From NCBI RefSeq assembly GCF_036826855.1, contig NZ_CP104578.1:3410001-3474000 (forward strand): a stretch of DNA of 64,000 nucleotides, given 5' to 3'. The stretch's first letter is position 1. Every line of letters begins with the position of its first letter. A program made the translations under genes and the position numbers. Below, one piece after another: positions 51,323 through 59,831 of this stretch. Under the pieces are notes generated by a model. It did no database searches and was not told the DNA's origin. It was given only the letters and a program-made list of their open reading frames with translations. Source of the stretch: Streptomyces sp. SJL17-4. GTDB taxonomy: Bacteria; Actinomycetota; Actinomycetes; Streptomycetales; Streptomycetaceae.

Positions 51323-52492
51323 GGTGCGCCGCCGTCTCGCGCCTTTCTTCCTGGACTCCGGACAGATCCCGCTGCACCGCGAAGCGGAGTGCTGCCTCGG
51401 CCACCACTCCCTGTCCTTGTCGTCGTCCATGTCCGCGCCGGCGAGACGTGCCACACCCGTCCGGCGACGCAGTCGTCGGCGTCCTTGCGCTTGATGCTCA
51501 GCCCGCCGTGCCCCTTGGGGTTGGAGCACATGTAGTAGTCCTGTCCGCCGTTGTTCTTGCTCTGCCCCATGGATCCCGTGCAGATTCCGCAGGTGGCGAA
51601 GCGCCACCCGCTCAGGAGCGTGGGTGTGGCCTCTCCGCCGGGCTGCCTGTCGGTCCTGGCACGCTTGCTCCGCTTCTCCTGGAGCTCCAGCCACCGGGCT
51701 CCTGGGACCACTCCCCGGTGAGGTGTCAGAGGTGTCCCCGCCTCGTTCCGGGCGATCACGTTCACATACGCCTTGCCCCGCTTGACGCGTTCGCTCGCGA
51801 AGCCGCCGATGGCGGGACGGGAGAGGATCCAACGCACCGTCTGCGCACGCCACCGGATGGGGCTGTCGTCCTCCGCCACGCGTCGCTTCTTGACGGACTC
51901 CATCCGCCTCTCGGTGGCGCGTCGCGCGGCCTCACCCGGCGCGGGTACATCCTCCGCGTCCAGCGTCGTCGCGATCTTGTTGTCGGAGACTCCGGCGAAC
52001 GACATCTCCACCATGCGTTCGACGATCGCCACGTGATCCGGGTTGTCCTCGTCCGGTTCGAGGACGGAGACGACGAGATTGCCGATCTTCTCGCGCACGG
52101 CCCGCATGCCGTACGGGGCGGAGCTGGAGTGTCGGCCGCCGACCGCCTTGATCTCGTCCTTGGCCCCGCGCAGACGCTCCGCCTCGATGTCGCCGGGAGA
52201 GTTCGTCGACCACCACCACGTCGACCTCGCCCGCGCGCACGGCGGACATGAGGTCTTCGAATGACGGACGGATCACATGTGGATCCCAACCCGACCTACC
52301 CACGTCTTTGAACGTGTGAACGACCTCCCAACCACGGCTCGCCGCCAGCGCCTCACCGGCTGCCACCTGCGCTTCCGGAGACGCCTCGGACGAGTCGGGG
52401 CGCGCCTTGGACTGTCGGGCGTAGACGGCCACCCGCACGGTGTCCAGCCGCTCGGCTCCCACGGGCGAAACGAAAGGGGCCAAGGCTCTCAC
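51320..52492 (-). pseudogene. phiBT1-type large serine integrase, broken
   Basis: Minus strand in four segments. First (52492 to about 52208): TVRVAVYARQSKARPDSSEA with the catalytic Ser, up to VDVVVVDELSR. Second (about 52208-51440), in a different frame: GDIEAERLRGAKDEI, SSSAPYGMRAVREKIGNLVV, QTVRWILSRPAIGGFA, and zinc residues in CGICTGSMGQS and YYMCSNPKGHGG. Third and fourth, each in a new frame: ARLAGADMDDDKDREW and AEAALRFAVQRDLSG. Compared with phiBT1 integrase about 50 residues after DELSR and the last 170 or so are missing. It cannot be active. Confidence 0.88.
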
Positions 52493-52520
52493 CTGATCTT
52501 CTCCGTCATCGAGGCTCTAC

Positions 52521-52560
52521 AGGTTAGCTACGTATGGAAAGTGATCCAGATGAACCAGCT
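52521..52560. other. Right attachment junction (attR-like)
   Basis: AAAGTGATCCAGATGAACC at 52538-52556 is the chromosomal half of the site inside the SCO4848-family gene, close to the known phiBT1 attB. To its left the sequence changes to element DNA (GGTTAGCTACGTATGG). The integrase start lies about 45 bp away, as expected for an attP-derived end. No matching junction is found at the left end. Confidence 0.7.
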
Positions 52561-52611
52561 CCCCACCCCGAACGCGAGCAGGAACCAGGAGACGCGGCGG
52601 CTGAACTTCAT
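52528..52611 (-). pseudogene. N-terminal fragment of the split SCO4848-family gene
   Basis: From ATG 52611 the minus strand reads MKFSRRVSWFLLAFGVGSWF, then IWITFHT and a TAG at 52528-52530. It matches the first 25 residues of the family and breaks exactly at the attachment site. The remaining half is at 49951-50142. Confidence 0.88.
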
Positions 52612-52720
52612 GACCCCCGTATCAGCGTCCGTCCCACTGGCCCCGCGGACGGGTGGACGAGTCCGGCCGAACCGCCAGCCGGGGTTCGGATCCTTGTTCC
52701 GTACCTGTACGTTCACGACC

Positions 52721-54025
52721 GTGTCTGCTTCGAAGAAGACCGCTTGGGCGGTCGCTGCTGCCGTGTTCCTGCCGCTCGTCGTCGCCGTGCCCGCCCATGC
52801 GGACACGAAGGACGAGAAGGACAAGCAGCCCAAGCCCCCGAACGCGATGTCCTCGCTCGGCGGGCCGCTGCTCGGCAACCCCGGTACCCAGGTGAAGCTG
52901 GGGCCCGGTGCCCCGGTGCTGCCGAAGGAGCTGTCCGGACGGTCCTGGATCGTCGCGGACGCCGAGAACGGCCAGATCCTCGCCGCGCACAACGCGCACT
53001 GGCCGCTCGCCCCCGCCTCCACGCTCAAGATGCTCTTCGCCGACGCCCTGCTGCCGAAGTTCTCCGACGCCAAGCGCAAGCACCTCGTCACCAACACCGA
53101 CCTGGCCGGGATAGGAGCGGGCTCCAGCCTGGTCGGCATCAAGGAGAAGCAGACCTACACCGTCCACGACCTGTGGCTCGGCGTCTTCCTCCGCTCGGGC
53201 AACGATGCCGTGCACGTCCTGACCAGCATGAACAACGGTCTGCGCCAGACCGTGAAGGACATGAACGACCGCGCGGCCGAGCTCCAGGCGCTCGACACGA
53301 ACGTGGTCTCCCCGGACGGTTACGACGCCCCGGGCCAGGTCTCCTCCGCGTACGACCTGACACTCATCGCCCGCAGCGGCATGCAGAAGCCGGCCTTCCG
53401 CGAGTACGCCGCCACGCCCCGCGCCGCCTTCCCCGGCGAGCAGAAGCCGGGCAAGAAGCGCGAGACCTTCGAGATCCAGAACACCAACCGGCTGCTCACC
53501 GGTGACCTCGGCGTCGCCCCGTACCAGGGCATCGCGGGCGTCAAGAACGGCAACACCACGCACGCGGGTGCCACCTTCACGGGTGTCGCGGAGCGCAACG
53601 GCAAGGTCCTGCTCGTCACCGTGATGAACCCCTCCTCGAAGGAGCAGCACGCGGTCTACCGCGAGACCGCCCGGCTGCTCGACTGGGGCTTCGCCGCCTC
53701 CGGGAAGGTGACCCCGGTCGGCGAGCTGGTGCCGCCGCGGTCCGCCCGTACCGAAACGACCGCACCGGACGACGGCTCGGCCCCGGCGCCCGGCAAGAAC
53801 GCCTCGCAGGGCACGGTCCAGGCGGCCGCCGAGGAGCGGTCCGGCGGCATCGGGATCGCGCTCGGCGTGGCCGGCGGGGTCCTCGTCCTCCTCGCCGGTG
53901 CCGTCTTCCTGGTCAACCGCCGCTGGCCGCTGGCCGGGGCGGGGGGACGTCGTCGCCGTTCCCGCCGGAACCCGGACGTGAACCCGGACGTGAACCCGGA
54001 CGTGAACCCGGACGTGAATCCGTAG
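52721..54025 (+). CDS. D-alanyl-D-alanine carboxypeptidase (S11, PBP5-like)
   Basis: Protein of 434 residues. Signal peptide to about residue 28, then SxxK in LAPASTLKMLFADAL, SxN in RSGNDAVHVL and KNGNTTHAGATF as the KTG-like motif (here K-N-G). A membrane anchor lies near residues 385-405 (GIALGVAGGVLVLLAGAVFLV), followed by a basic tail of NPDV repeats. It removes the last D-Ala from murein pentapeptides. GTG start follows TACGTT by 7 nt (leaderless). The tail overlaps the convergent YihY gene by 113 bp. Confidence 0.88.
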   Translation: MSASKKTAWAVAAAVFLPLVVAVPAHADTKDEKDKQPKPPNAMSSLGGPLLGNPGTQVKLGPGAPVLPKELSGRSWIVADAENGQILAAHNAHWPLAPASTLKMLFADALLPKFSDAKRKHLVTNTDLAGIGAGSSLVGIKEKQTYTVHDLWLGVFLRSGNDAVHVLTSMNNGLRQTVKDMNDRAAELQALDTNVVSPDGYDAPGQVSSAYDLTLIARSGMQKPAFREYAATPRAAFPGEQKPGKKRETFEIQNTNRLLTGDLGVAPYQGIAGVKNGNTTHAGATFTGVAERNGKVLLVTVMNPSSKEQHAVYRETARLLDWGFAASGKVTPVGELVPPRSARTETTAPDDGSAPAPGKNASQGTVQAAAEERSGGIGIALGVAGGVLVLLAGAVFLVNRRWPLAGAGGRRRRSRRNPDVNPDVNPDVNPDVNP

Positions 54026-54923
54026 CGGACCCGGACTCGGACTCGGACTCGGACCGGTCGTCGGCCGCGGACTCCTGACGGGAACCCGTGGCCGTCCACG
54101 CGGCGCAGTACAGCAGCAGCTTCGCGGTGAAGTTGATCCAGAGCAGCAGGGCGACCGGGACGCCGAACGCCCCGTACATCGACTTCGCCGCGACGCCCCT
54201 CATGTAGCCGCCGAGCAGCAGCTTGAGCAGCTCGAAGCCGACCGCGCCCATCAGTGCCGCCACGACGAGCCGACGGCGCGGGGGGTGCACGCCGGGCAGC
54301 AGCGTCAGGACGTACAGCAGGACCAGGAAGGCGGCGACGACGGCGACGAGGACGGCGGCCACCTGGAGGAAGAAGCCGCCCGCCCCCTCGCTGGAGATCC
54401 CGATCCGGTCGGCGCTCCAGCCGACGGCGGTGGAGCCGAGCCAGGACGCGGCGAGCGAGGCGAGGGCCACGCCGCCGAGGCCGATCAGGATGAGCGCGTC
54501 CTTGCCCTTGAGCAGGATCGGGTTGCCCTCGATGTCGTCGAGCCCCCATACGGCGCGCAGGCACTCCCGCATGGCGCCGATCCAGCTGACGCCGGTGACC
54601 AGCAGGATCGCGCCGGCGACGAGCCCGACGGTGCCGGCGTTGTCGACCAGCCCGCCGATGTTGAGCTGGTCGGAGATGCCGGGCACCTGGTCGCTGATCT
54701 TCTCCTCGATCCTGTCGAGCTGCTCCTTGCTGAGGAGCGCCGCCCCGACCGCCGCGGCGACCGTGATCAGCGGGAAGAGCGCCAGGAAGGACAGGAAGGT
54801 GATCGCGGCGGCGAGCCGGGTCCAGTGGGCGGCGTCGAGGGTCTCGTACGAGCGCCAGGCGTGGGTCCGCATGAGTCGGGTGACCCATGGGCCGATGACG
54901 GGGAGCTTGGTCAGCCAGTCCAT
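53913..54923 (-). CDS. YihY/virulence factor BrkB family membrane protein
   Basis: Protein of 336 residues with about six membrane segments. RLAAAITFLSFLALFPLITVAAAVG and GVSWIGAMRECLRAVWGLDD are family landmarks. The C-terminal 60 residues are low complexity with GSRP repeats, read from the same 12-bp repeats that code NPDV on the other strand. ATG at 54923 has GAGGGG upstream. Function unknown in bacteria despite the historical ribonuclease BN name. Confidence 0.88.
   Translation of the reverse strand: MDWLTKLPVIGPWVTRLMRTHAWRSYETLDAAHWTRLAAAITFLSFLALFPLITVAAAVGAALLSKEQLDRIEEKISDQVPGISDQLNIGGLVDNAGTVGLVAGAILLVTGVSWIGAMRECLRAVWGLDDIEGNPILLKGKDALILIGLGGVALASLAASWLGSTAVGWSADRIGISSEGAGGFFLQVAAVLVAVVAAFLVLLYVLTLLPGVHPPRRRLVVAALMGAVGFELLKLLLGGYMRGVAAKSMYGAFGVPVALLLWINFTAKLLLYCAAWTATGSRQESAADDRSESESESGSATDSRPGSRPGSRPGSRPGSGGNGDDVPPPRPAASGG
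53969..54016. repeat. Four tandem 12-bp repeats coding on both strands
   Basis: AACCCGGACGTG is repeated four times. On the plus strand it codes NPDV at the end of the carboxypeptidase; on the minus strand it codes GSRP near the end of the YihY protein. Confidence 0.92.
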
Positions 54924-54999
54924 GTCGTACGTCTGCCCCTCGATCCGTTCGGTGCGCGGAGAGCGCGGTACGAGAATCCCCTGCCGGGGCGCGCACGCC

Positions 55000-55120
55000 C
55001 GCGAACGACATCCCGCGCGCCGCGAGCGGCCTCCCGGAGGCCGGCAGCGATACACCGGACGCCGCGAGCGACTTCCCGGAGGCCGGCAGCGACACACGCC
55101 GTGAGCGATCTCCCGTACCC
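55000..55120. repeat. Degenerate repeats upstream of the YihY gene
   Basis: The motif CGCGAGCGRCNTCCCGGAGG recurs at about 55000, 55021, 55063 and 55100, with a 42-bp step between the two best copies, each followed by CCGGCAGCGA. The region 54924-55235 otherwise holds only the divergent promoters. Confidence 0.65.
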
Positions 55121-55235
55121 CGTCGTCCGCCGGGGGCTTCGGGGATTCTTTCCCGACACTCTTTTCATCACCCATATCGACGAACCGCTCCGCAATACCG
55201 TCATAAGCGACAGAGGCGGCTATACGGTCACCCTC

Positions 55236-56612
55236 ATGGCTGTCGAGACCCACGTCCTGGACGACGACTGCGAGGCGATCACCGGCTGGGGACGCACCGC
55301 ACCGACCCTCGCGCGCGTGCGGCGGCCCCGCGGTCACGCCGAGGTCGCCGACGCCGTCCGCTCGTCCGGGGCCCGCGGCGCCATCGCCCGCGGTCTCGGC
55401 CGCGCCCACGGCGACGCCGCGCAGAACGCCGGCGGCACCGTCCTCGACATGACCGGCCTCGACCGGATCCTCGCCGTCGACGCCACCGCCGGGCTCGTCG
55501 TCTGCGAGGCGGGCGTCAGCCTGCACCGGCTCATGGAAGCGCTGCTCCCGCTCGGCTGGTTCGTCCCGGTCACCCCCGGCACCCGGTACGTGACCGTCGG
55601 CGGCGCGATCGGCGCCGACGTCCACGGCACGAACCACCGGGTCTCCGGCTCCTTCGGCCGGCACGTGACCGCGCTCGAACTCCTCACCGCCGACGGCGAG
55701 ATCAGGACCGTGCTGCCCGGCACCCCGCTCTTCGACGCCACCACCGGCGGCATGGGCCTGACCGGTGTCGTCCTCTCCGCCACCCTGCGGCTGCTGCCCG
55801 TCGAGACCACGCTCATGACCGTGGACACCGAGCGCGCCCCCGACCTCGACGAGACGATGGCCCGGCTCTCCGCCACCGACCACCGGTACCGCTACTCCGT
55901 CGCCCGGATCGACCTGCTCGCCCGGGGCGCCGCCACCGGCCGCGCCGTCCTCACGCGCGGCGACCACACCCCGTACGACGCACTGCCCCGCCGCCACCGG
56001 GCCCGCCGGGCACCTCTCGCCTTCCGCCCCGGACGGCTGCCCGCCCCGCCGCCGTACCTGCCCGGCGGGCTCGTCGGCCGTACCACCGTCGGGCTCCTCA
56101 ACGAGCTCCGGTACCGCGGGGCACCCCGCGCGCGTACCGGCGCCATCCAGTCGCTCGCCGCGTTCCTCCACCCGCTCGACGGCATCCCGCACCGGAACCG
56201 GATCTACGGGCGCGCGGGGTCCGTCCCGTACCAGTTCGTCGTCCCGTACGGGCAGGAGGAGGCCCTGCGGAGGGTGGTCCGGCGGCTCGCGGACCGCCGC
56301 TGCCCCGCCTTCCCCGCCGTCCTCCAGCGCTTCGGGGCGGGCGACCCGGGCCTGCTGTCCTTCCCCCTGCCCGGCTGGACGCTCGCCCTCGACCTGCCCA
56401 CCGGCCTGCCCGGTCTCGGCGCCTTCCTCGACTCGCTCGACGAGGAGGTCGCGGGGGCGGGCGGCCGGGTCTACCTCGCCAGGGACTCCCGCGTACGGCC
56501 GGAGACGCTGGCCGCCATGTACCCGCGGCTCGACGAGTTCCGGGCGCTGCGCGCCGCGCTCGACCCCCGGTCCGCCCTCACCTCGGACCTCTCCCGCCGC
56601 CTCGACCTCTAG
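55236..56612 (+). CDS. DprE1-like FAD oxidoreductase
   Basis: Protein of 458 residues. The FAD/vanillyl-alcohol-oxidase fold is shown by GRAHGDAAQNAGGTVLDM, CEAGVSLHRLMEALLPLGW and VGGAIGADVHGTNH, and the end RDSRVRPETLAAMYPRLDEF is typical of DprE1, which oxidises decaprenylphospho-ribose on the way to arabinose. In Streptomyces the prenyl sugar product is not settled. The position of the mycobacterial target Cys387 (GWNICVD) is Ala here (GWTLALD). TACGGT lies 7 nt before the ATG (leaderless). Confidence 0.87.
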   Translation: MAVETHVLDDDCEAITGWGRTAPTLARVRRPRGHAEVADAVRSSGARGAIARGLGRAHGDAAQNAGGTVLDMTGLDRILAVDATAGLVVCEAGVSLHRLMEALLPLGWFVPVTPGTRYVTVGGAIGADVHGTNHRVSGSFGRHVTALELLTADGEIRTVLPGTPLFDATTGGMGLTGVVLSATLRLLPVETTLMTVDTERAPDLDETMARLSATDHRYRYSVARIDLLARGAATGRAVLTRGDHTPYDALPRRHRARRAPLAFRPGRLPAPPPYLPGGLVGRTTVGLLNELRYRGAPRARTGAIQSLAAFLHPLDGIPHRNRIYGRAGSVPYQFVVPYGQEEALRRVVRRLADRRCPAFPAVLQRFGAGDPGLLSFPLPGWTLALDLPTGLPGLGAFLDSLDEEVAGAGGRVYLARDSRVRPETLAAMYPRLDEFRALRAALDPRSALTSDLSRRLDL

Positions 56613-56620
56613 GAGCCCCC

Positions 56621-57388
56621 ATGAAGGACGCCTTCGGTGCCCCGCAGTCCCTGCTCGTCCTCGGCGGCACCTCCGAGATCGGGCTCGCCACCGCCCGCCG
56701 GCTGATCGCCCGCCGTACCCGTACCGTCTGGCTGGCCGGGCGCCCCTCCCCCGCGCTCACCGCCGCCGCGGACTCATTGCGGGCGCTGGGCGCGGACGTG
56801 TACACCGTCCCCTTCGACGCCCTCGACACCGCGTCGCACGAGGAGCGGCTCGGCAAGATCTTCACCGAGGGCGGCCCTGCGGGAGATGTCGACATGGTGC
56901 TGCTCGCCTTCGGGGTCCTCGGCGACCAGGCGCGCGACGAGTCCGACCCGCTCGCCGCCGTCCGCGTCGCGCAGACCAACTACACGGGCGCGGTCTCGGC
57001 CGGTCTGGTGTGCGCGGGCGCGCTCCAGGCGCAGGGGCACGGCTCGCTGGTGGTGCTCTCGTCGGCGGCGGGCGAGCGGGCCCGCCGCGCCGACTTCATC
57101 TACGGCTCGTCGAAGGCGGGGCTCGACGTCTTCGCCCAGGGCCTCGGGGACGCGCTGCACGGCACCGGGGTGCACGTCATGGTCGTACGGCCGGGGTTCG
57201 TCCGCTCGAAGATGACGGCAGGCCGCGCGGAGGAGCCGCTCGCGACCACGCCGGAGGCGGTCGCGGCCGCGATCGAGCTGGGGCTGCGGCGGCGCTCGGA
57301 GACGGTGTGGGTGCCGGGGGCGCTGCGGATGGTGATGACGGCGGTACGACACGTGCCGAGGCCGCTGTTCCGGCGACTGCCGGTGTGA
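56621..57388 (+). CDS. DprE2-like short-chain reductase
   Basis: Protein of 255 residues. LLVLGGTSEIGLATARRL binds NAD(P), and the catalytic Ser-Tyr-Lys is seen in VVLSSAAGERARRADFIYGSSKAGLD. It should reduce the 2-keto intermediate made by the neighbouring DprE1. The gene starts 8 nt after the DprE1 stop with AGGAG in between. Confidence 0.9.
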   Translation: MKDAFGAPQSLLVLGGTSEIGLATARRLIARRTRTVWLAGRPSPALTAAADSLRALGADVYTVPFDALDTASHEERLGKIFTEGGPAGDVDMVLLAFGVLGDQARDESDPLAAVRVAQTNYTGAVSAGLVCAGALQAQGHGSLVVLSSAAGERARRADFIYGSSKAGLDVFAQGLGDALHGTGVHVMVVRPGFVRSKMTAGRAEEPLATTPEAVAAAIELGLRRRSETVWVPGALRMVMTAVRHVPRPLFRRLPV

Positions 57389-57410
57389 CGTGCTGAGGTG
57401 CTGGGGTGCT

Positions 57411-57456
57411 GACGTCGTGACGTCGTGACGTCGTGACGTCGTGACGTCGTGACGTG
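57411..57456. repeat. Tandem 8-bp repeat GACGTCGT
   Basis: Five full copies and a partial sixth lie between the convergent DprE2-like and 2H phosphoesterase genes. Confidence 0.95.
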
Positions 57457-57461
57457 CTGCT

Positions 57462-58052
57462 CTAGGCGGTGGGCGTCGGCGTGTCCACCGGGCTGCCGCC
57501 CTGCGCGGGGACCGCCGAGATGGGGCGGCCGCTGCCGAACTCGTAGTCGTACAGCTTCCGCCAGACCCCGTCCGGGCCCTGTTCGTACAGCGCGAACGAG
57601 CGGCAGGTCCAGGCCGCCTCGTACCCGGCGAGCTCCTCGAACGCCCGGTCCATCCCCTCCTCGGAGATGCCGTGCGCCACGGTGACGTGCGGGTGGTACG
57701 GGAACTGGAGCTCGCGCGCGAGGGGGCCCGCCTCGTCCCGGATCCGGTGCTGGAGCCGGTTGCAGAGGGGCACGCCCTCCTTCAGCTTCACGAAGACGAC
57801 CGGGGAGAGCGGGCGGAAGGTCCCGGTGCCCTTGAGGCGCACGGGGAACGGCTGGTGGTCGGCGGCGACACCCGCGAGGTGCGCCTCGATCTCCGGCAGC
57901 CGCTCCTCGGCGACCTCCGTCGGCGGGACCAGGGTGACGTGCGTGGGGATGCCGTACGCGGCAGGGTCCCCGAAGCCGGCGCGCCGCTCCTGGAGCAGGC
58001 TGCCGTAGGGCTCCGGGACCGCGATCGAAACGCCGAGCGTTACGGTCCCCAC
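57462..58052 (-). CDS. 2H phosphoesterase (2'-5' RNA ligase family)
   Basis: Protein of 196 residues. The two HxTx motifs are THVTLVPP (about residue 38) and PHVTVAHG (about residue 122), which form the active site of 2H phosphoesterases. It probably acts on cyclic or 2'-5' linked nucleotides. GTG start with GGAGGAG upstream. Confidence 0.9.
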   Translation of the reverse strand: MGTVTLGVSIAVPEPYGSLLQERRAGFGDPAAYGIPTHVTLVPPTEVAEERLPEIEAHLAGVAADHQPFPVRLKGTGTFRPLSPVVFVKLKEGVPLCNRLQHRIRDEAGPLARELQFPYHPHVTVAHGISEEGMDRAFEELAGYEAAWTCRSFALYEQGPDGVWRKLYDYEFGSGRPISAVPAQGGSPVDTPTPTA

Positions 58053-58143
58053 GTCGTTCTCCTCCGTCGTCGGTCGACTTGTGTCGGGTGGTGCAGCCGC
58101 CAGTGTGCGGCCTGCACCACCCTTTGGGCCAGGGTCCTTGGTC

Positions 58144-59166
58144 TCAGTGCTTGGCCGGCAGGAAGCCGATGCGCTCGTACGTCTGCGCCAGCGTCTCGGC
58201 GGCGACCGCGCGGGCCTTCTCCGCTCCCTTGGCCAGGACCGAGTCCAGCGTCTCCGGGTCGTCCAGGTATTCCTGGGTGCGGGTCCGGAACGGCGTGACG
58301 AACTCCACCATGACCTCGGCGAGATCCGTCTTCAGCGCGCCGTACATCTTGCCCTCGTAGCTCTTCTCCAGGTCCTCGACGGAGGTGGAGGTGAGCGTGG
58401 ACATGATCGTCAGCAGGTTGGAGACGCCCGCCTTGTTCTCCGGGTCGAAACGGATCACGGTGTCCGTGTCGGTGACCGCGCTCTTGACCTTCTTCGCGGT
58501 GACCTTCGGGTCGTCCAGGAGGTTGATGAGGCCCTTCGGCGTCGACGACGACTTGCTCATCTTGATCGTCGGGTCCTGGAGGTCGTAGATCTTCCCGACC
58601 TCCTTGACGATGTGCGGCTTGGGGATCGTGAAGGTGTCGCCGAAGCGTCCGTTGAACCGCTCCGCGAGGTCACGGGTCAGCTCGATGTGCTGGCGCTGGT
58701 CCTCGCCGACCGGGACCTCGTTGGCCTGGTAGAGCAGGATGTCCGCGACCTGGAGGATCGGGTAGGTGAAGAGGCCGACGGTGGCGCGGTCGGCGCCCTG
58801 CTTCGCGGACTTGTCCTTGAACTGGGTCATGCGGGAGGCCTCGCCGAAGCCGGTGAGGCAGTTCATGACCCAGCCGAGCTGGGCGTGCTCGGGGACGTGG
58901 CTCTGGATGAAGAGGGTGCAGCGCTCCGGGTCGAGACCGGCGGCGAGCAGCTGGGCGGCGGCGAGCCGGGTGTTGGCGCGCAGCTCGGCGGGGTCCTGCG
59001 GCACCGTGATGGCGTGCAGGTCGACGACCATGTAGAAGGCGTCGTGGGTCTCCTGCAGCGCGACGTACTGACGGATCGCACCGAGGTAGTTGCCGAGGTG
59101 GAACGAGCCTGCCGTGGGCTGGATTCCGGAGAGCGCGCGGGGACTGTCAGAGGCCATGGCACTCAT
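58144..59166 (-). CDS. trpS: Tryptophanyl-tRNA synthetase
   Basis: Protein of 340 residues, class I. The HIGH-type motif is [10 protein letters not shown] and the KMSKS motif is complete (TIKMSKSS). It charges tRNA-Trp. ATG at 59166 or 59157 are both possible; a weak GAGAG lies before the first. Streptomyces often has a second, resistant copy elsewhere. Confidence 0.95.
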   Translation of the reverse strand: MSAMASDSPRALSGIQPTAGSFHLGNYLGAIRQYVALQETHDAFYMVVDLHAITVPQDPAELRANTRLAAAQLLAAGLDPERCTLFIQSHVPEHAQLGWVMNCLTGFGEASRMTQFKDKSAKQGADRATVGLFTYPILQVADILLYQANEVPVGEDQRQHIELTRDLAERFNGRFGDTFTIPKPHIVKEVGKIYDLQDPTIKMSKSSSTPKGLINLLDDPKVTAKKVKSAVTDTDTVIRFDPENKAGVSNLLTIMSTLTSTSVEDLEKSYEGKMYGALKTDLAEVMVEFVTPFRTRTQEYLDDPETLDSVLAKGAEKARAVAAETLAQTYERIGFLPAKH

Positions 59167-59213
59167 TCTCTCAGGTGTGGGAACCGATCCCCGACTGCCG
59201 GTGTATCAAGAGT

Positions 59214-59831
59214 GTGAGGACGCGGGAGGGGGGCCTGGTCGACGACGAGGCCGCGGTGATCGCACGGGTACGCGCCGGAGAGCCGGAGGCGTACGCGGCG
59301 CTGGTCCGCGCGTACACGGCGGTCGCGCTGAGAGCTGCGGTGGCGTGCGGCGCGGGCGCGGAGGCCGAGGACGTGGTGCAGCAGGCCTTCTTCAAGGCGT
59401 ACCGCTCGCTCGGGCGTTTCCGGGAGGGTTCGGCGTTCCGGCCGTGGCTGCTGCGGATCGTCGTCAATGAGACCAGGAACACAGTGCGGTCGGCGGGTCG
59501 GCAGCGGGCCGTCGCCGATCGGGAGGCGGACCTCCTCGGGGGCGAGCCGCGGATACCGGAGTCGGCCGACCCGGCGGTCGCGGCGGTGGAGCGGGAGCGG
59601 AGCAGACGGCTCCTCGACGCGCTCGACGGACTGAGCGAGGACCACCGGCAGGTGGTGATCCACCGCTATCTGCTCGAGCTGGACGAGACGGAGACGGCCC
59701 AGGCGCTCGGCTGGCCGAGGGGGACGGTGAAGTCCCGGCTGAGCCGGGCGCTGAAGAAGCTGGGGCTGGTGCTCGGGGAAAACCTGACGGAAGGACCGGA
59801 AGGACCGGAGGGAGGTGAGGGGCGTGGCTGA
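59214..59831 (+). CDS. ECF sigma factor
   Basis: About 205 residues. Region 2: YAALVRAYTAVALRAAVACGAGAEAEDVVQQAFFKAYRSLGRFREGSAFRPWLLRIVVNETRN. Region 4: LSEDHRQVVIHRYLLELDETETAQALGWPRGTVKSRLSRALKKL. The start is uncertain; GTG 59214 is taken because GTG 59175 would leave only 8 bp to the divergent trpS start. It overlaps the membrane gene that follows. Confidence 0.85.
   Translation: MRTREGGLVDDEAAVIARVRAGEPEAYAALVRAYTAVALRAAVACGAGAEAEDVVQQAFFKAYRSLGRFREGSAFRPWLLRIVVNETRNTVRSAGRQRAVADREADLLGGEPRIPESADPAVAAVERERSRRLLDALDGLSEDHRQVVIHRYLLELDETETAQALGWPRGTVKSRLSRALKKLGLVLGENLTEGPEGPEGGEGRG

Noticed and set aside
52541..52542. Exact recombination crossover point
   Set aside because: The phiBT1 crossover is remembered as GT within AGTGATCC, but without a left junction to compare it cannot be proven here.
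55236..57388. Full arabinogalactan biosynthesis locus
   Set aside because: Only the DprE1/DprE2 pair is present; no arabinosyltransferase or prenyl-phosphate ribosyl transferase is near.
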